A DNA stretch of 64,000 bases from Edolisoma coerulescens (Eukaryota; Chordata; Aves; Passeriformes; Campephagidae): assembly GCA_013397115.1 (NCBI GenBank), contig VWZW01006279.1:1261752-1325751 (forward strand), written 5' to 3'. The position numbers and the translations under genes are program-made. Of the stretch, positions 34,901 through 46,990 are shown in pieces. Within the stretch, counting starts at the first letter, position 1. Every line of letters begins with the position of its first letter. The notes under the pieces were generated by a model. It searched no databases. It was given only the letters and a program-made list of their open reading frames with translations, and was not told the origin of the DNA.

Positions 34901-36839
34901 CAGATCCATGTCAGCCATGAGCTATGAAGGAAGTCTATGAACAAGCTCCATGGGCTATCAAAACTGCCTATTTCAGTTCTATTATAAAATTACCAAAAAT
35001 GAAAAGTCTTCAGGGTCCTCTTTAAGAGGACAATTTAGCAGGCAGTCCTTCTCTTGGCAGCACTGTTCCCTAGGAAAGTCCTCGAATGGAAACTGTTGAG
35101 ACTTGAGTGCTTGGCCTGCCTCAGGAGAGCGATGAGCGGAAGACCTCCCCGCCAACACTCTTCCAGACACAATTGGTAATTGATATTATTTGCTCTTTAA
35201 AATTCAGTACCAGTGAAGCTGCCCTCACCACTGTGAGCAGGCAGAACAGCCTACATCTACTTCATTTCCTACTTTATTGGCCTTTGAAAAGAAAGGCAGT
35301 TTGCCCTGGTGCCATGCAAGAAGTGGCTGCAAGACAGCAACCATCCATTTCCACGCAGCGTACAAGTTTGATTGTGTTTGCCTAATTATCTCATTAACCT
35401 GTACCTCAAGATCCAATTATTGTAGTGGTGGGTGACTGAGTAAAAGGCAGCAGCAGTGGGTCTGGAGTGTGGCATCTTTGCTCGCCTTCTTTGGGGTGTT
35501 TATATCTGCCTGAGCCAAATCATCCTTAAGACAACCAGCAAAATTTAGATTTTTATTATGATCATGAACAAATAGCGCCTCTCCCTCTCTCTCTCTCTGT
35601 CTCCCCCCCTGTCCTCCCCCCCCCTTTTTTTTAGTAAAAATTGTACTAGTGTTGAATCACTCAAATAACAAAGGCTTGAGTTCAAAACCAGTCACAACTC
35701 GTGTACAAGCATGACCTGAATGGCTTTGTGGCAGAGTCCGTTTGTCAATAACATTTGTCAGAATAATGTTGATGCCACTTGAATAGTAGCTGTTGATCCC
35801 ATCACTCAGATAGAGTTACAGGAGGTAAAATACTATGAAACTACCTGGTCCTTATTTTCACACCAAGTTCTAGAAGATTGTGAAAGAGAATACAGGTGCA
35901 AAAGGCATGCACTAAAAATCCCAGTGATATAAAAGATTCATAAACCTAAGCACTGTTCAAACTAACCAGTAGGAAAAGGTTGACATGAGGACACAAAGGG
36001 ACTGTCTATAAAATTAATGGTAAGGAGCAATTATTTTGAATAACACTAGAAATTATATAGAAGTAAAAGAAGAATAAAGAACTTATACTAATCAGAATCT
36101 ATAAACTGTTTAGGGAGGGAAAGGTTCATGAACAACCAACATTACCTACAGGAACTTTTAAACCAGAAAAGAACAGGGCTGGTGGAAAAGTACTCTTGAG
36201 ATGAGCTTGAAGAAAGGGTTTATATCTTTCAGAAAATATCTTCAATGCCTGACTAAAGAATATTTTGAGATGAGGAATCCTATTTCTCCAGATAACGTTC
36301 TCCATTGCAAAGAATATTTATGTAATCTATTCAGTCAGAGACAGAGATTATCACTACCAAAAACTTCACAAGTGATTCTGGGAATTATAGCCTGGGTATT
36401 CAAAATTTGGTGGAGTTTTTCTTATTTGGCAGTCCGCCTACAAAGACCAAATCATTCACCCTGCCCTATTCTTAACAGCAGAGGATGAAATCCAGACAAA
36501 AAGCAGCCTTCTCCACGAGACACAGTTTGCCTCCTTACAATGGGAAATACCTTATTTTTTTGCCTAAATAGGGATCAGCAAGGACCTCGAGATCTACATG
36601 CCAGCAAGCAGCTCTTTTAATTAGACTTTTCTTCTGAATAGCCTTCTGCATTAGTTTCTAGAAAACTTAGCAGACAGTGTTTTTCATTACTGGTACTCTC
36701 CCCATCTGTCCTTGTGAACAGGATATCTGTGCAGGAAAAGAATTTGCAAGGCTGAAGCCAGAGAAGAGCCTGCTTGGAGATCATTATTTTGGTAATTGTG
36801 GATGAAGGAGAGGTTTAAGTCCCTTCTATAGGGTGAGAG
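34901..36839. other. non-coding, one CT-rich tract
   Basis: Other than the pyrimidine tract at 35579-35632 I recognise nothing. The flanking sequence to 36490 is unique and AT-rich. Confidence 0.5.
35579..35632. repeat. CT-rich microsatellite followed by C and T runs
   Basis: A (CT)n stretch grades into runs of C (up to nine) and then T8. All pyrimidines lie on the plus strand apart from isolated G, so triplex (H-DNA) formation is possible. It is a typical degenerate dinucleotide repeat. Confidence 0.85.
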
Positions 36840-37030
36840 TTATCTGCTGGTTGCTCAGCGACAGTTTAATTGACTGATTTTATTTCTCTTTTGGTAATGT
36901 TTGGTGTAAGTTCTGGGCAGTGTTTCTAATATCACATGGTCACAGGTTGGTGATTTTTCAGCTTGAGTTTCATTTCTTGTGCCTAGAGGCCACAATCTGG
37001 GCATGTGATAAATTACAAAACAGCTGAGAA
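36840..37030. other. candidate conserved non-coding element
   Basis: The block includes GACAGTTTAATTGACTG (36861 on), ATATCACATGGTCACAGG (36930 on; E-box CACATG) and GTGATAAATTAC (37006 on). Low confidence, called on motif density only. Confidence 0.25.
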
Positions 37031-40000
37031 ACAGGGTTTGCAAATGAAACCTCCTCTGTTCTACTTTGTATCTGGATGCTTTTGTTGGGATGCACACAGT
37101 GGTTTTTTTTTATTATTGGCAGCAGTGATAACAGCAACTGCACAGACCACCATTCCCGCCTGCCGGGGGCTTCCTGCAAACACAGGTGTCATATTTCCCA
37201 CTCTCACCCTCACTTTCTGTCCCTTGCTCATCACTGCTCTACAAGTCAGTGATAACCCCGCATTTTTCAGAGTCTGCTGTAGGAAGGACACCACCTTTGT
37301 CTATACATCTGCCACCTTCCTCCTCCAGCCTTTGAGATGAGTGCAGCTGAGTAGCTCTTGCTGTCAGTCCCTGGAGCTATCAGGCTCAGAGACAGTGCTT
37401 CCTTAGGCAAGGACTTCTGTCTGGAAACCCTCCCTTTGATATGCCTATTGATGCACATCTTCCATGAGCTTCAGAGGGCGATTCAAGAGGAGTTTATTTG
37501 GTTTAGGTTTCCATGATTCTGCAGGGACTTCAGTTGTTTGGTTTTTATTTTATCAGAATGTAAAGCAAACAAAAGGGGGGCAACTTTAACTGTAGCCATT
37601 GCGTGTGATGAGTTTTTGAACTTTATTATTTTTACCTGAAAAGTTCATATTCAACTAACTCCTCTGTCAACAGACACTCCAAATCTTTAAATAACAATGC
37701 AACAATATATCCAGGTTCAAGAGTGCTTGTCTCTTTTTATTTAGAAGCTGAAGAGGTTGTTACATTGCACAGCATACCAGGGCATGTCACATCGTACTGT
37801 GTGACATCATTTGACCTAACCTCATAGAAGCTGAGTGGCATTATCCATGAGCCAGCACAAAAGAATTATATGGGATGTTCTGAGCAGTGTAGGAGTCACT
37901 GGTCCGATAAGTATTAAAATAAGTACATGATAGACAACAGGCTAGCGATTTTGCCAATTGCTACTCACCTATTGCTTTAAAACCAGATCTGTAGTTTGCC
38001 ATGCCATTCCTCCTTTATCACAGGTGAAAGAAAACCTGATATAATTTGTAATACACAAGCTATTCCTAGGCAAGACAAAGGGAAAGCCTTTTTGTTCATG
38101 AAATTATTTCTGACACTACCTTGAAATTCTCTGATCTGGGTAATCTAGAGGTGGGAATGGTCTTTGGTAACACCTAATTGATACAATTTTGCTGAACTGC
38201 AGTTTAAGCTTTATCCTATGTGTTTTCCCCTGGGGCCAACACATGTCTTTTATACCTTTTTTTCCCAATTTAATATTTTAGCACTTCCATGAAACAGCTC
38301 ATACGACAGTTATGGAAACAATGAAAGAGCCCAGAAATATCGCCTACAATGGGATGAGCCCTGCTTACGCTGGAAATATTGATCTCAGCTAAGTGAAGGT
38401 CTCTGTTGTGAAGCAGAAAATTCCTGCAGGACATCAGCATGGCACACAGCACCCAGGTGCTGACAATCCCCACCACGTGTGCTTCCATATCCAGGTTCCC
38501 TCTGTTCTTTGCCAGAGACTCATGGAAAGTGATGCAGAGACAAGCTTGGGGGAATACAGGAAGACACACACCTTCCTTTCCCCACACACTCCCCAAACAC
38601 CTTCTTAACTCACACACCTTTTCTTCCTTTAATGTCATGGTACAATCATACAAATAAAGAGACTCATTCTCATTTGCCTACAGACTTTTCCTAGGCTCTC
38701 CAACTCAAGGCCAAGCTGTTGTCTATTTCAAACAATTTAAAACCAAATCCACTTTGATGGAATATGGGTTTTGGTTCAAACTGTGTGCCGTCTTGAATAA
38801 AAATTTGCACTTCCCTATCTACCATGTAACATACCTTTCCACAGATCACTAACAAAATAACNATGCTATTAAGGCAGGATTTGATACTGAACCATGTAAG
38901 CAGACACCAGTACAGCAGCTTCAGACAATTTTCTAGTGAGCAGTGTAGGCAACAGATCTGCTGGACATCTTCATGTTTTCATCTATTTGGACCTGGGCCA
39001 TTTGGTTCAGGTAGCCTTGTTAAAAAGGGATTTGCAGGTCTTTGCGGTGTTATAGCCCTGCCGAGCTGGAAGCTATAGACAAGGTCAGTGTCTAGGACTC
39101 TCTTGTATTAAATGAGCAAGTAAGCTTATATGCATTGCAGATTCCCTGCCCATGAGATCTCTTGTCTGAAGCAATCTGCTGAAAGGTGATAGGGTTGAAG
39201 TGTAGGCTAGACAACATGCATATGGCAGAGGGTTTGTAATATTCTAAATAGCATCCACTGTGTTTTCCTGGGTCAACATACAAAGAGTGTTGGGTAAATC
39301 AATCGTTTAATCCAAGTGTGACAAGATGATTTATCAAACCTCATAAAAAATTGCTTCTCTGCGAGACAAAGCAGCATTGCTGGCAGAAGCTGTTTTACAC
39401 CACATGGCATAACACAGTTATAGCCAGGAAGAGGTGCCTACAACCTCGCCTTTCTGTGCTGAGAGGAGGACGAGCTGGGCCACCCTACTGTTTGTGCTTG
39501 GGAAACACTGTTTAGCACACACTGACATCTTGCATTATAATATTATAACACAGAAGGGGTGGAAACAATGGCTGTGTGTTCAGCCTTAATTACATGGGGG
39601 AATTTGTTTTGCTTTTGGTTGAAGAACAGGAGCAATTGCTCCCTGGGCATTATAAAGACACAATTCACAGATCTGAAAGACTTCATCTCTTTCAAAGGCA
39701 TGGTAGGGATGCTGCTGCAAGAAAAGGGAAGGATATCACTGTGTTACTGTGACACCTACATCAGGGAATAAAAGAATGTGGCACTTGCATTTCGCCATTT
39801 GATAACTTTGTGTGAACCAAGAGCAGCATTCACAAAGCCTGGGTTCCTCCAGTTCAGTCCTGAGCTCTGTATTCAGACATTAAATTCCCTCAGCTTCTGA
39901 AATCAAAGGGAACAAAAGGTACATGCACAAATTAGCAAACGCGTGTGATCACAAGCATGAGGCCTGCAGGTTTGAAAGATCCAGGCTGAGACTTTGCAAG

Positions 40001-42480
40001 CGTACATCTCCACATATCAAATAGAGGTGCCCTTCTAAATTCACAGATTCAGAAATGTGCTCAGAGCCCCCATCAGGATACATATATTAAACGTAAAAGT
40101 TCTTTGACCTAAGGTCTGAATAAAGCAAACTAAATTAAAGCCAAAGGAAAAGAACAGTAGGGGAAAAAATCCCCTATCCCTTTCAAAAATACGTATAGGC
40201 AGATAGAAGCCAAAGCTTTTATACTGAAAAAAGCCTATGTATTATTTTTAAAGAATTCTTGAAAACAGTTTTGTGTGTATCAAAAAGGGGTTATACCTTG
40301 GGCTCATAGAGAATATTCTTATTATAAAACAGCTGTCATAAACATAGAACAGCGAGAAAAGTTTTTTGTAAGACCATTAGAGCCTAACAGCTACTTTAAA
40401 TCCACGTATAATTGCTCACAGGATAAGAGCCTCTATTCATATTACTCAAATATCTTGCCTCAGCTGGAGACAGTTGAAAAGACTACAGTGTGCAACAAGA
40501 CTGAGTGAAAGAGCTCTAACCTTTCCTCACTAAAGCAAAGCAAAAGATACCAGGCTTGTTTTACTCTGTGGATAATGAACACAGTTCAATCTCTCATTCA
40601 GTTACCTTCCTCATAGTCCAGGCTATGTGTCATTGTGCAAAAGCTGGGGTTTTTTATTATTTTTAGTGGGGTTTTTTTCACTTTTTTCCTCAGAGAGAAT
40701 TATGGATGAGAAGGCAGGAATTCCATCTAGGAGAATGCCTTGTTCTTGGCTCCTCCTGGTTTGGCTTTTTAGCAGCACAAAGCTATAGCTATTTCAGCAT
40801 CCTTTACTGGGATCAGCAGGTGTCAATGCCCTTTCTCAGAACATACTCCACTTAAATATCTGTGTTTGTGCTGTGGGACAGGTATGCCCCACCATGTTCC
40901 CCAGAAGAGGTCGCCAACCTTTTGGAGGGTGTCGCAGTTTTTTCCCTGCTTATGCCCTGAATTTCCTTCCAACGGAAAGTGGGGTGTGTGAATGGAGGCT
41001 GAGCCGCACAGTGCCCCAGAGCATCCCTGCAAACACTGCAGAGCACATCTACCTGAAGGAGAGATCCAGTTGCTCTTTACCACAGTTACTATCTAAAATT
41101 TTCTAGCTGGTTAAATCCTAACAAGACAGTACATAAAAGTTCGTAATGATGAGTCAATACAGTGATTAGGAAAAAAAATCCAGGATGCAAAAAGAAAATA
41201 CCTTGCCTTAATTTTTTCACTGAAACTAACACACCTCGTGTAGTCAATTGTGGTCAGTGTGATTCTATACAGCTCAGGGAAATGGAAGCAGAGTCTTAGT
41301 CTTGGTGAAAAGGTTATTAAGGGCTTTAAAAATAGATGTTTCTTCATGCATGTTAAGTTTTCCCTCTTCTTTTTAGCTCAGACTTGCAAGGAAGTAGCCT
41401 CCTATTTATTTTGCAATCAAATTCTAGTTGGAAATAAATTTCTTTTCCCCATTGTTTCCTAAACTGCACAATTCAGCATGGAGCAGGGGTCAGCTGATGA
41501 TCACTTTCATTCTTTTACATATTTCCTCTAGAAAAACAATCCAATATTCATGGATATTCACACAGCACTGTGGAATAGCATGCAGGAATTGTACTTTTCT
41601 GAAATCAAGAGGACAAATATATTCAGTAGTTTATTTTGTACATGTTACATACGTTGTATATACACCATGTTAAAAAAACATCATTCCCCAACATCCTTCC
41701 CTCCGAGATGATTCCATTAGGAAAAAGCTTTATAGGTAATTTCTGATTGTTTCTTAGTGAACCTAAATATTTAAGTTCAGCAATACTGCATTTAGCATTC
41801 ATTGTCTTTGGGGAAGTGAAGAAAGAACTCAAATTGAAAGCACCAAGAAATGGAAATACTTCCTTTTTGTAATTCCTAGTGCATTCAAATATCATGGAGC
41901 AAGTGTTCGAATAGGCAGGTATCAGATTCTCATCCCAGCGGTGAAAATGGAAACAAAAAAATAGGCAGGAGAAAAACAGAAAAAATAAATGGAAAGATGG
42001 TGTGAGATGAAAGGTAGATGGGGAGAGAAGGAAAAATTGTGAAAACGGGAACATCCTGTGAAATGACATGTAGGATTTCACTTGCTCGGAGACGAGCAAG
42101 TCCCAAGATGTTCCTGGGGTACAACTGTTCTCCACCTCCCTGCTACCACAGTCACCTGATAATGAGGTAATTGGAACAGCCGATATCTGTCATTTTTATT
42201 TAGTAGTTTTCCAACCCAGTTTGTATGCAGCTGCATCAAAGAACAAAGCCTCTGTAAAGGACATCACTGCAGAAGGGCAGACAGGACTTTTTGAGGACCT
42301 AATTTTCTTTACTTTAATTCTTCATTTTCTGGAGAATATCTTCCACCACCTGAGAAAGGTTTCCTAAGAAGCCTGAAAGTTTTACATCCAGCTGCTAATG
42401 CTACTGAATAGCTAATGGAAACAGCCCCTGTCACATAAAGAGATCTTATTCTTGATTAGGAGATTGTTGGAGAGGAAGCC
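37031..42480. other. non-coding, one ambiguous base and one hairpin
   Basis: No gene or transposon was recognised. Position 38862 is an N, the only ambiguous base I noticed. The hairpin at 42080-42101 is listed separately. A purine-rich, mostly A/G stretch precedes it (about 41940-42050) and accounts for the phenylalanine-rich reverse frame 41623-42135 (170 codons). Confidence 0.5.
42080..42101. repeat. perfect 9-bp hairpin with GNRA-type loop
   Basis: ACTTGCTCG (42080-42088) pairs exactly with CGAGCAAGT (42093-42101) across the loop GAGA, which fits the GNRA tetraloop class when read as RNA. The stem keeps two CpGs. No U-tract follows and the context is eukaryotic, so it is not a bacterial-type terminator. 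Confidence 0.75.
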
Positions 42481-42606
42481 ACCAAGGTAAACCATTCTGT
42501 TATTTCACCCTGAGCAACCTGATCTAGTGGGTGGCATCCCATGTCAGGGAGGTTGGATCTTTAAGGTCCTTTCCAACCCAAACCATAATATGATGCTTCT
42601 ATGATA
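42481..42606 (+). mobile_element. CR1 LINE 3' end (avian type, 5'-truncated)
   Basis: From TGAGCAACCTGATCTAGTGG (42511 on) through GGAGGTTGGATCTTTAAGG to CCTTTCCAACCCAAACCAT and a terminal GCTTCTATGAT, this follows the 3' untranslated region of avian CR1, which normally ends in ATTCTATGA octamer repeats. Only about 100-125 bases remain, the usual heavily 5'-truncated state. The left boundary is approximate because the first 30 bases are poorly matched. Confidence 0.85.
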
Positions 42607-43402
42607 ACTCCTAATATAAAGGGCAGCACTTTCAGAGTGGTAGAACAAGTGCAAAGCTCCATCAGTAATGACACTTCCAAGAGTGTGTGAAACAGCAGAG
42701 AGGATAACAGGAGACAGAACAAACACTGATCCGTTTCCCTCTAATAGCTATGGAGCAATAGTTCTTTTTTTTAAGGAATAAAATAATTTCTGAGAGTATT
42801 TTTCCCTCATAAGGTTGCAGTAACCCTAAGTGGAAATTCACTGATTTTTTCTGTGAGTTTGTTAAGCAGGACAGATTTTTTCCTTTCCCTGAGTCCTAAA
42901 TAGGATGCATAGTTTCAGCTCCCATGCCTTCCAGCTCCAAAAGCAGTTACTCTAATCATGGGATGAGCTAGAAGCCAAGGTCATCAGCAGTGAAAGCCTG
43001 CGTCTTTGCACTCCCTCACGTGTGTCCCTCCGGCTCCTGCAGCTTCCTTTCCTGGCAGCAGCTGCTCCTGCTCTTCATGCCGCTTTTAAAAGCAGTAAGG
43101 AATGGGAAAGTGAGGGTAACACGAGTGAACAGCAGCAACACAATCTTGCAAATGAGCCATCACATGTCCAGCTATCATGTTCTGTGTAGCTCCATGTTTG
43201 ATACACATCTAACAAATAAACTGGCAAAACCCCAAAATACCTAGGAACTCCTACTCCTATGTCAAATTCACATGAAATGAGCAAAAAGTTATTGGAGGGA
43301 TGCACAGAGAGGTAAACAGATGGAACATGGTCCTGTACATTCTGTATATGTAGGTACAGACATGCATAAACCCAGTGTTATTGTGGAGATGTTGAAAGGT
43401 AC

Positions 43403-43460
43403 TGTCTTGGTTTAACAAGTTCAGCTGGGCAGCCCCAAGTCCGGCTTTCCACACACTTCA
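43403..43460 (+). mobile_element. possible avian endogenous-retrovirus LTR fragment
   Basis: The string TGTCTTGGTTTAAC at 43403, followed by AGCTGGGCAGCCCCA, resembles the 5' start of LTRs common in bird genomes, which begin TGTCGTGGTTTAACCCCAGC. The remaining 100 bases do not follow the LTR and no internal retroviral sequence is seen. At most this is a truncated scrap, and chance similarity is possible. Confidence 0.3.
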
Positions 43461-44392
43461 GTGTGACAGCTTGATCGACGCCAACATTTCCTTTAGAGGC
43501 ATCTCAGCATCCTGTGCAGTTCTTGTTTTCCTAGCTCACCCTAGCAGAGGGAGCACAAGACATGGCAGGTTTATCTCCAGTAGGCTACAGCTTCCCCACG
43601 CTCCAGATTAACCTCATCTCAGGCTCTCCAAATGGATTGAGGGCAATCTGAAGTGGTGCTGACCTGAAATCTGCAGTTCCTCCCAGTAATGATTTGCCCC
43701 ACTCTGCCCCACAGTTCATGCTTCACCTCTGAGGAGGAGGAGGTGTTAGAGATCAGGCTGCTGAATAAGATAGGGTCTAACTCTGGACTTTCTTCAGCAC
43801 AAATAGCATCGTCTGTGGGATTTCCAGGTTCTCTACACAAACTCCTCAAGTCTTCAAATAAGTGCTCCTTTAAAGATACAGTTTTGTTTAGGCTGTGATA
43901 CACACACACGAGAGCGAGTGGGGAGAAAAGACTGTCTCCAACAAGAGTTAAAGCTGTGCCCAAGTTCCTTAAAGTTATGGCTTAACATCCTGAAGTGTGT
44001 CAAGATGGTGGCTTGGTAACACTTAGGATAAAACAGGACTGACACTGTTCATTGTACAGCACTTCCACCTTAAACCAAACTGCCTTTTAGTGGCACATTG
44101 CCTCTCAAGAGCCTGTGCCTCCACAGATGCCATTCAGCATTGAGAGAATTCTAGCCCCATCAGGAAACTAGTCCCATGTAGGAAAAGTGGGAGCATAAAG
44201 CTCCCCATCTTCAGCTTCACCACACCATGGTCAGAAAACATGTTTTTCTGGTGACCCAGTGTGGTTTGGTTCTATTTAATTTATCTCTCAGCTTGTTTCG
44301 TGGTTTCATGATGATATAAAAAATGCCCCAAAAGCACTTTTCTGAGAAAATTCTTTTGGACTTCTAATTTCAAAAAAAGCTATTCAATTTCT

Positions 44393-44421
44393 TCTCTCTC
44401 TCTTTTTTTTTTTTTTTTTTT
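44393..44421. repeat. (TC)n plus T19 tract
   Basis: Five TC units are followed by 19 consecutive T and then CCTCAG. The arrangement resembles a polypyrimidine tract with a 3' splice site, but no donor was found a reasonable distance downstream, so it is listed as simple repeat. Confidence 0.85.
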
Positions 44422-46719
44422 CCTCAGTTTTCAACAATCACAAATACTAATAGCAGAGGGAGTTTTTGTGCATTATAAATTCCTGGTTTTTTTCCTGCAG
44501 CTCTAAATACCTGTAACATTTTTTGCTATCTTCCCATCTAATTGCCTTTCAGTAATTAAATATAACATTTTTCCCATGTGAATGATCACTAGGACCTAAT
44601 CCCAGATCCCCAAATCCCATAGTAAAGATCTGTCCTCTGCAAGCTGACACAACAGTAGTCAATTCATTGAGCACAGACAGACGCATCTTTTCCATGAAGG
44701 CATTTAGCATCTTTGCTAAAACTGTCTCACTAGCAATTTCAGCTAATAAGAAAATTAAGTTAGTGCAAAGCTCCTGAAAATAAATTCTCCAGAAGACGTC
44801 TCTCTGCTTTAGCAGAGATTGAATGCAGTCCATTTCTCTTTCCCCGTGTCTCAAAGAACACATCAAAACAACAGTTAGCAGGTGAGCTACATTTCACAAC
44901 ACCCTTGCATCAGAGGTGGACTTGGCAGCAGAAATGCACTAGAGAGAGGAAAGTTGGTTGTTCGGAGCTTGGGTTTTTTTTTCTTTTCTGTCCAGCCTGT
45001 TTTCTCCCAGTACTTTAGGACTGCCCAAGATTACTCCATTATCTCAGTTGGGTCTCCAGTGGCTGTTAACCCTCTACATTGCCTAAGTGCCAACACCTGC
45101 CCCTTGAATTCAGGTTGCAGAAGTGCTGGGAAGCACTGCTGTTAGTTCCTAGCATATTCCACCTAAGTTAGACTCAAACACCGTGAAATAACAGGTGGGA
45201 GAGAGGGACACAGGTGCTTTAAAAAACAGGCATTCCAAGTTCTGTTTAACCAAGCTAGGGGGAAAGAGCTGCAGCTATCACCTGGAGCAGGTCATCTTAC
45301 TATTTATTTGGTGATTTTCCCCCATTTTTTAGTTTGCTTAATGGTTTCAAAGCTACTATTTTCTCAAGTGCAGTGGTGGTTGAATAGTATACGGAAAATG
45401 TTATTTAACTGGAAATTTTCTCTTCAAATGGTGTGGCCTCCATAATGTGGGTCTTTCTAAGTTCCTCCTGTGCTCTTCAGTAGGAGTAACTGCAGGCCAG
45501 GTATCAGCATGTTTGGTGTGGCTCATGGGGATACATCTCAGAAAATTTGGCCCGTAAAACTCCTTCTCAGATTTCTCAACTCCTCTGCCCAAGAATATTA
45601 GAAATGTGACACTTGAAATCCGTTTTCCCGAAACATTTGGTCTAGTCAGGCGCCTTCACACAATGTATGTGGCAGGCAGATGCAACGAGGACACAGACAT
45701 GGCTGAGACAAATGCTTACCCATTCAGCAGAGGATGTGTGGATTTTTTTCTTGTTTACTGCTGCTAGACAACTCCATATACTGCTGGTAATGACTGTATC
45801 TGGGGTTTTTGTTTGTGTACTTACACCTTACCCAGTAGCTTTGTTCATGGAAATACAAATATTCTGAACAGCTTGGAAAACTTCCTTTGCTTTAACTTGA
45901 AAAGGCTGAATTCAGTTCCCAAGGACCTCAGTGGGAGCTGGATTAAGCTCTGAGGCAAAATCCTTTACTTCTTACCATGCTGCCACTGCAGCAGGTGCTG
46001 AATTTCCTTTTACCAATTGGTTAACTTATCCTTTTGTGATTGCAATGTACCAAAAAGTCCTGCATTTCCTCCCATGTGTAGGGTTTTATTGAGCTTCTGC
46101 AACTGAAGAGACCCGGACCTTCTTCTGCTACAGTCTCTAGCCATTTCAGAGCCGCAAAGCCTCAGCCTCCACAGGAGGCTGTAGCAAAGAGTGTTCTGTG
46201 CCAGTCAAAGAGATTTGCGGTATTTCTCACTCGTTTTTTCGTGTACTCCATCTCCAGAGTATGTTTATTCTTCCTTGTAATTATCTTGCCTATCCAAATC
46301 AGAGCTCTGGGTAGAACTTCAAACAAGGACAGGCATGACCTCTTACAGCCCAAGGGGGAAGAGGAGGGATCAGGACTTTACAGGTAAGGTTTTTGTTTGA
46401 AATCTGAAAAATAAATGGTGTGTTTACCTTAGCTAGCATCCATTTACCGTTTGATAAATAGGTGCATTCATCCCCAGGACATCAGGTTGGTAGGCATAGC
46501 TTAAAAAAAAATAGAAATATGATATTTCTTCCTTCATGAGGAGCTCTGCCAGTCTTTGTTTTCCTGTCTTCCTTTGCTTCTCTTCAAACCCATTAGTTTG
46601 ATATCTTTGAAGATCTTTTTAAAAACAGTCTTCTATTTTGAAAAACCATGTCAAATTGAGAAGGAGGTAAAGCAACAGGGCTCCCCAGAAATAGAGCACT
46701 GTTTCTACAGAAATAACTC

Positions 46720-46990
46720 TGACTGATGAATTCTACATAAATCACCAAATAAAAATCCTGGAAGATAATTAGAATGCCAAGGGATGGCAGCTCATCTGCT
46801 GAATTTAATAATTACATTTATGGGCCCCAGTGTTCATTGGAAAGACAATCTTCACATGCTACATGGTGGTGTTCCGTAAGACATCCAAGTCAAATTTGCT
46901 TGTGTTTGTTATTCTTTTCAGAATGCGTTGGTTAATTGAACTCTTGTTTGATATGTGCTGAAGCACCTGAAGTGCCTTCAGGCACTCTGA
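46720..46990. other. candidate conserved non-coding element
   Basis: It contains AGATAATTAGAATGCC (46764 on), TTTAATAATTACATTTATGGG (46803 on) and GGTTAATTGAAC (46930 on). It ends in a small inverted repeat, CCTGAAG/CTTCAGG at 46966-46972 and 46976-46982. TAATTA-type cores recur three times in 200 bp. Confidence 0.35.

Larger units (their letters stand above)
42607..46719. other. non-coding, LTR-like fragment and CT/T tract
   Basis: This stretch contains a weak LTR-like fragment (43403-43460) and a TC/poly-T tract (44393-44421). A possible scrap of an ancient amniote repeat lies at 45910-45965 (contains CAGTGGGAGCTGGAT). I saw no gene. Confidence 0.45.

Noticed and set aside
38862..38862. 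Ambiguous base N
   Set aside because: A single unresolved assembly base and not a biological feature. It only slightly affects frame calls around it.
41623..42135. 170-codon reverse frame rich in phenylalanine and serine
   Set aside because: The bias comes from a purine-rich plus-strand tract. There is no real membrane-protein layout and no flanking exon signals.
44393..44427. Strong 3' splice site (TC/T tract followed by CCTCAG)
   Set aside because: No consensus donor within a plausible exon length. A degenerate microsatellite explains the tract.
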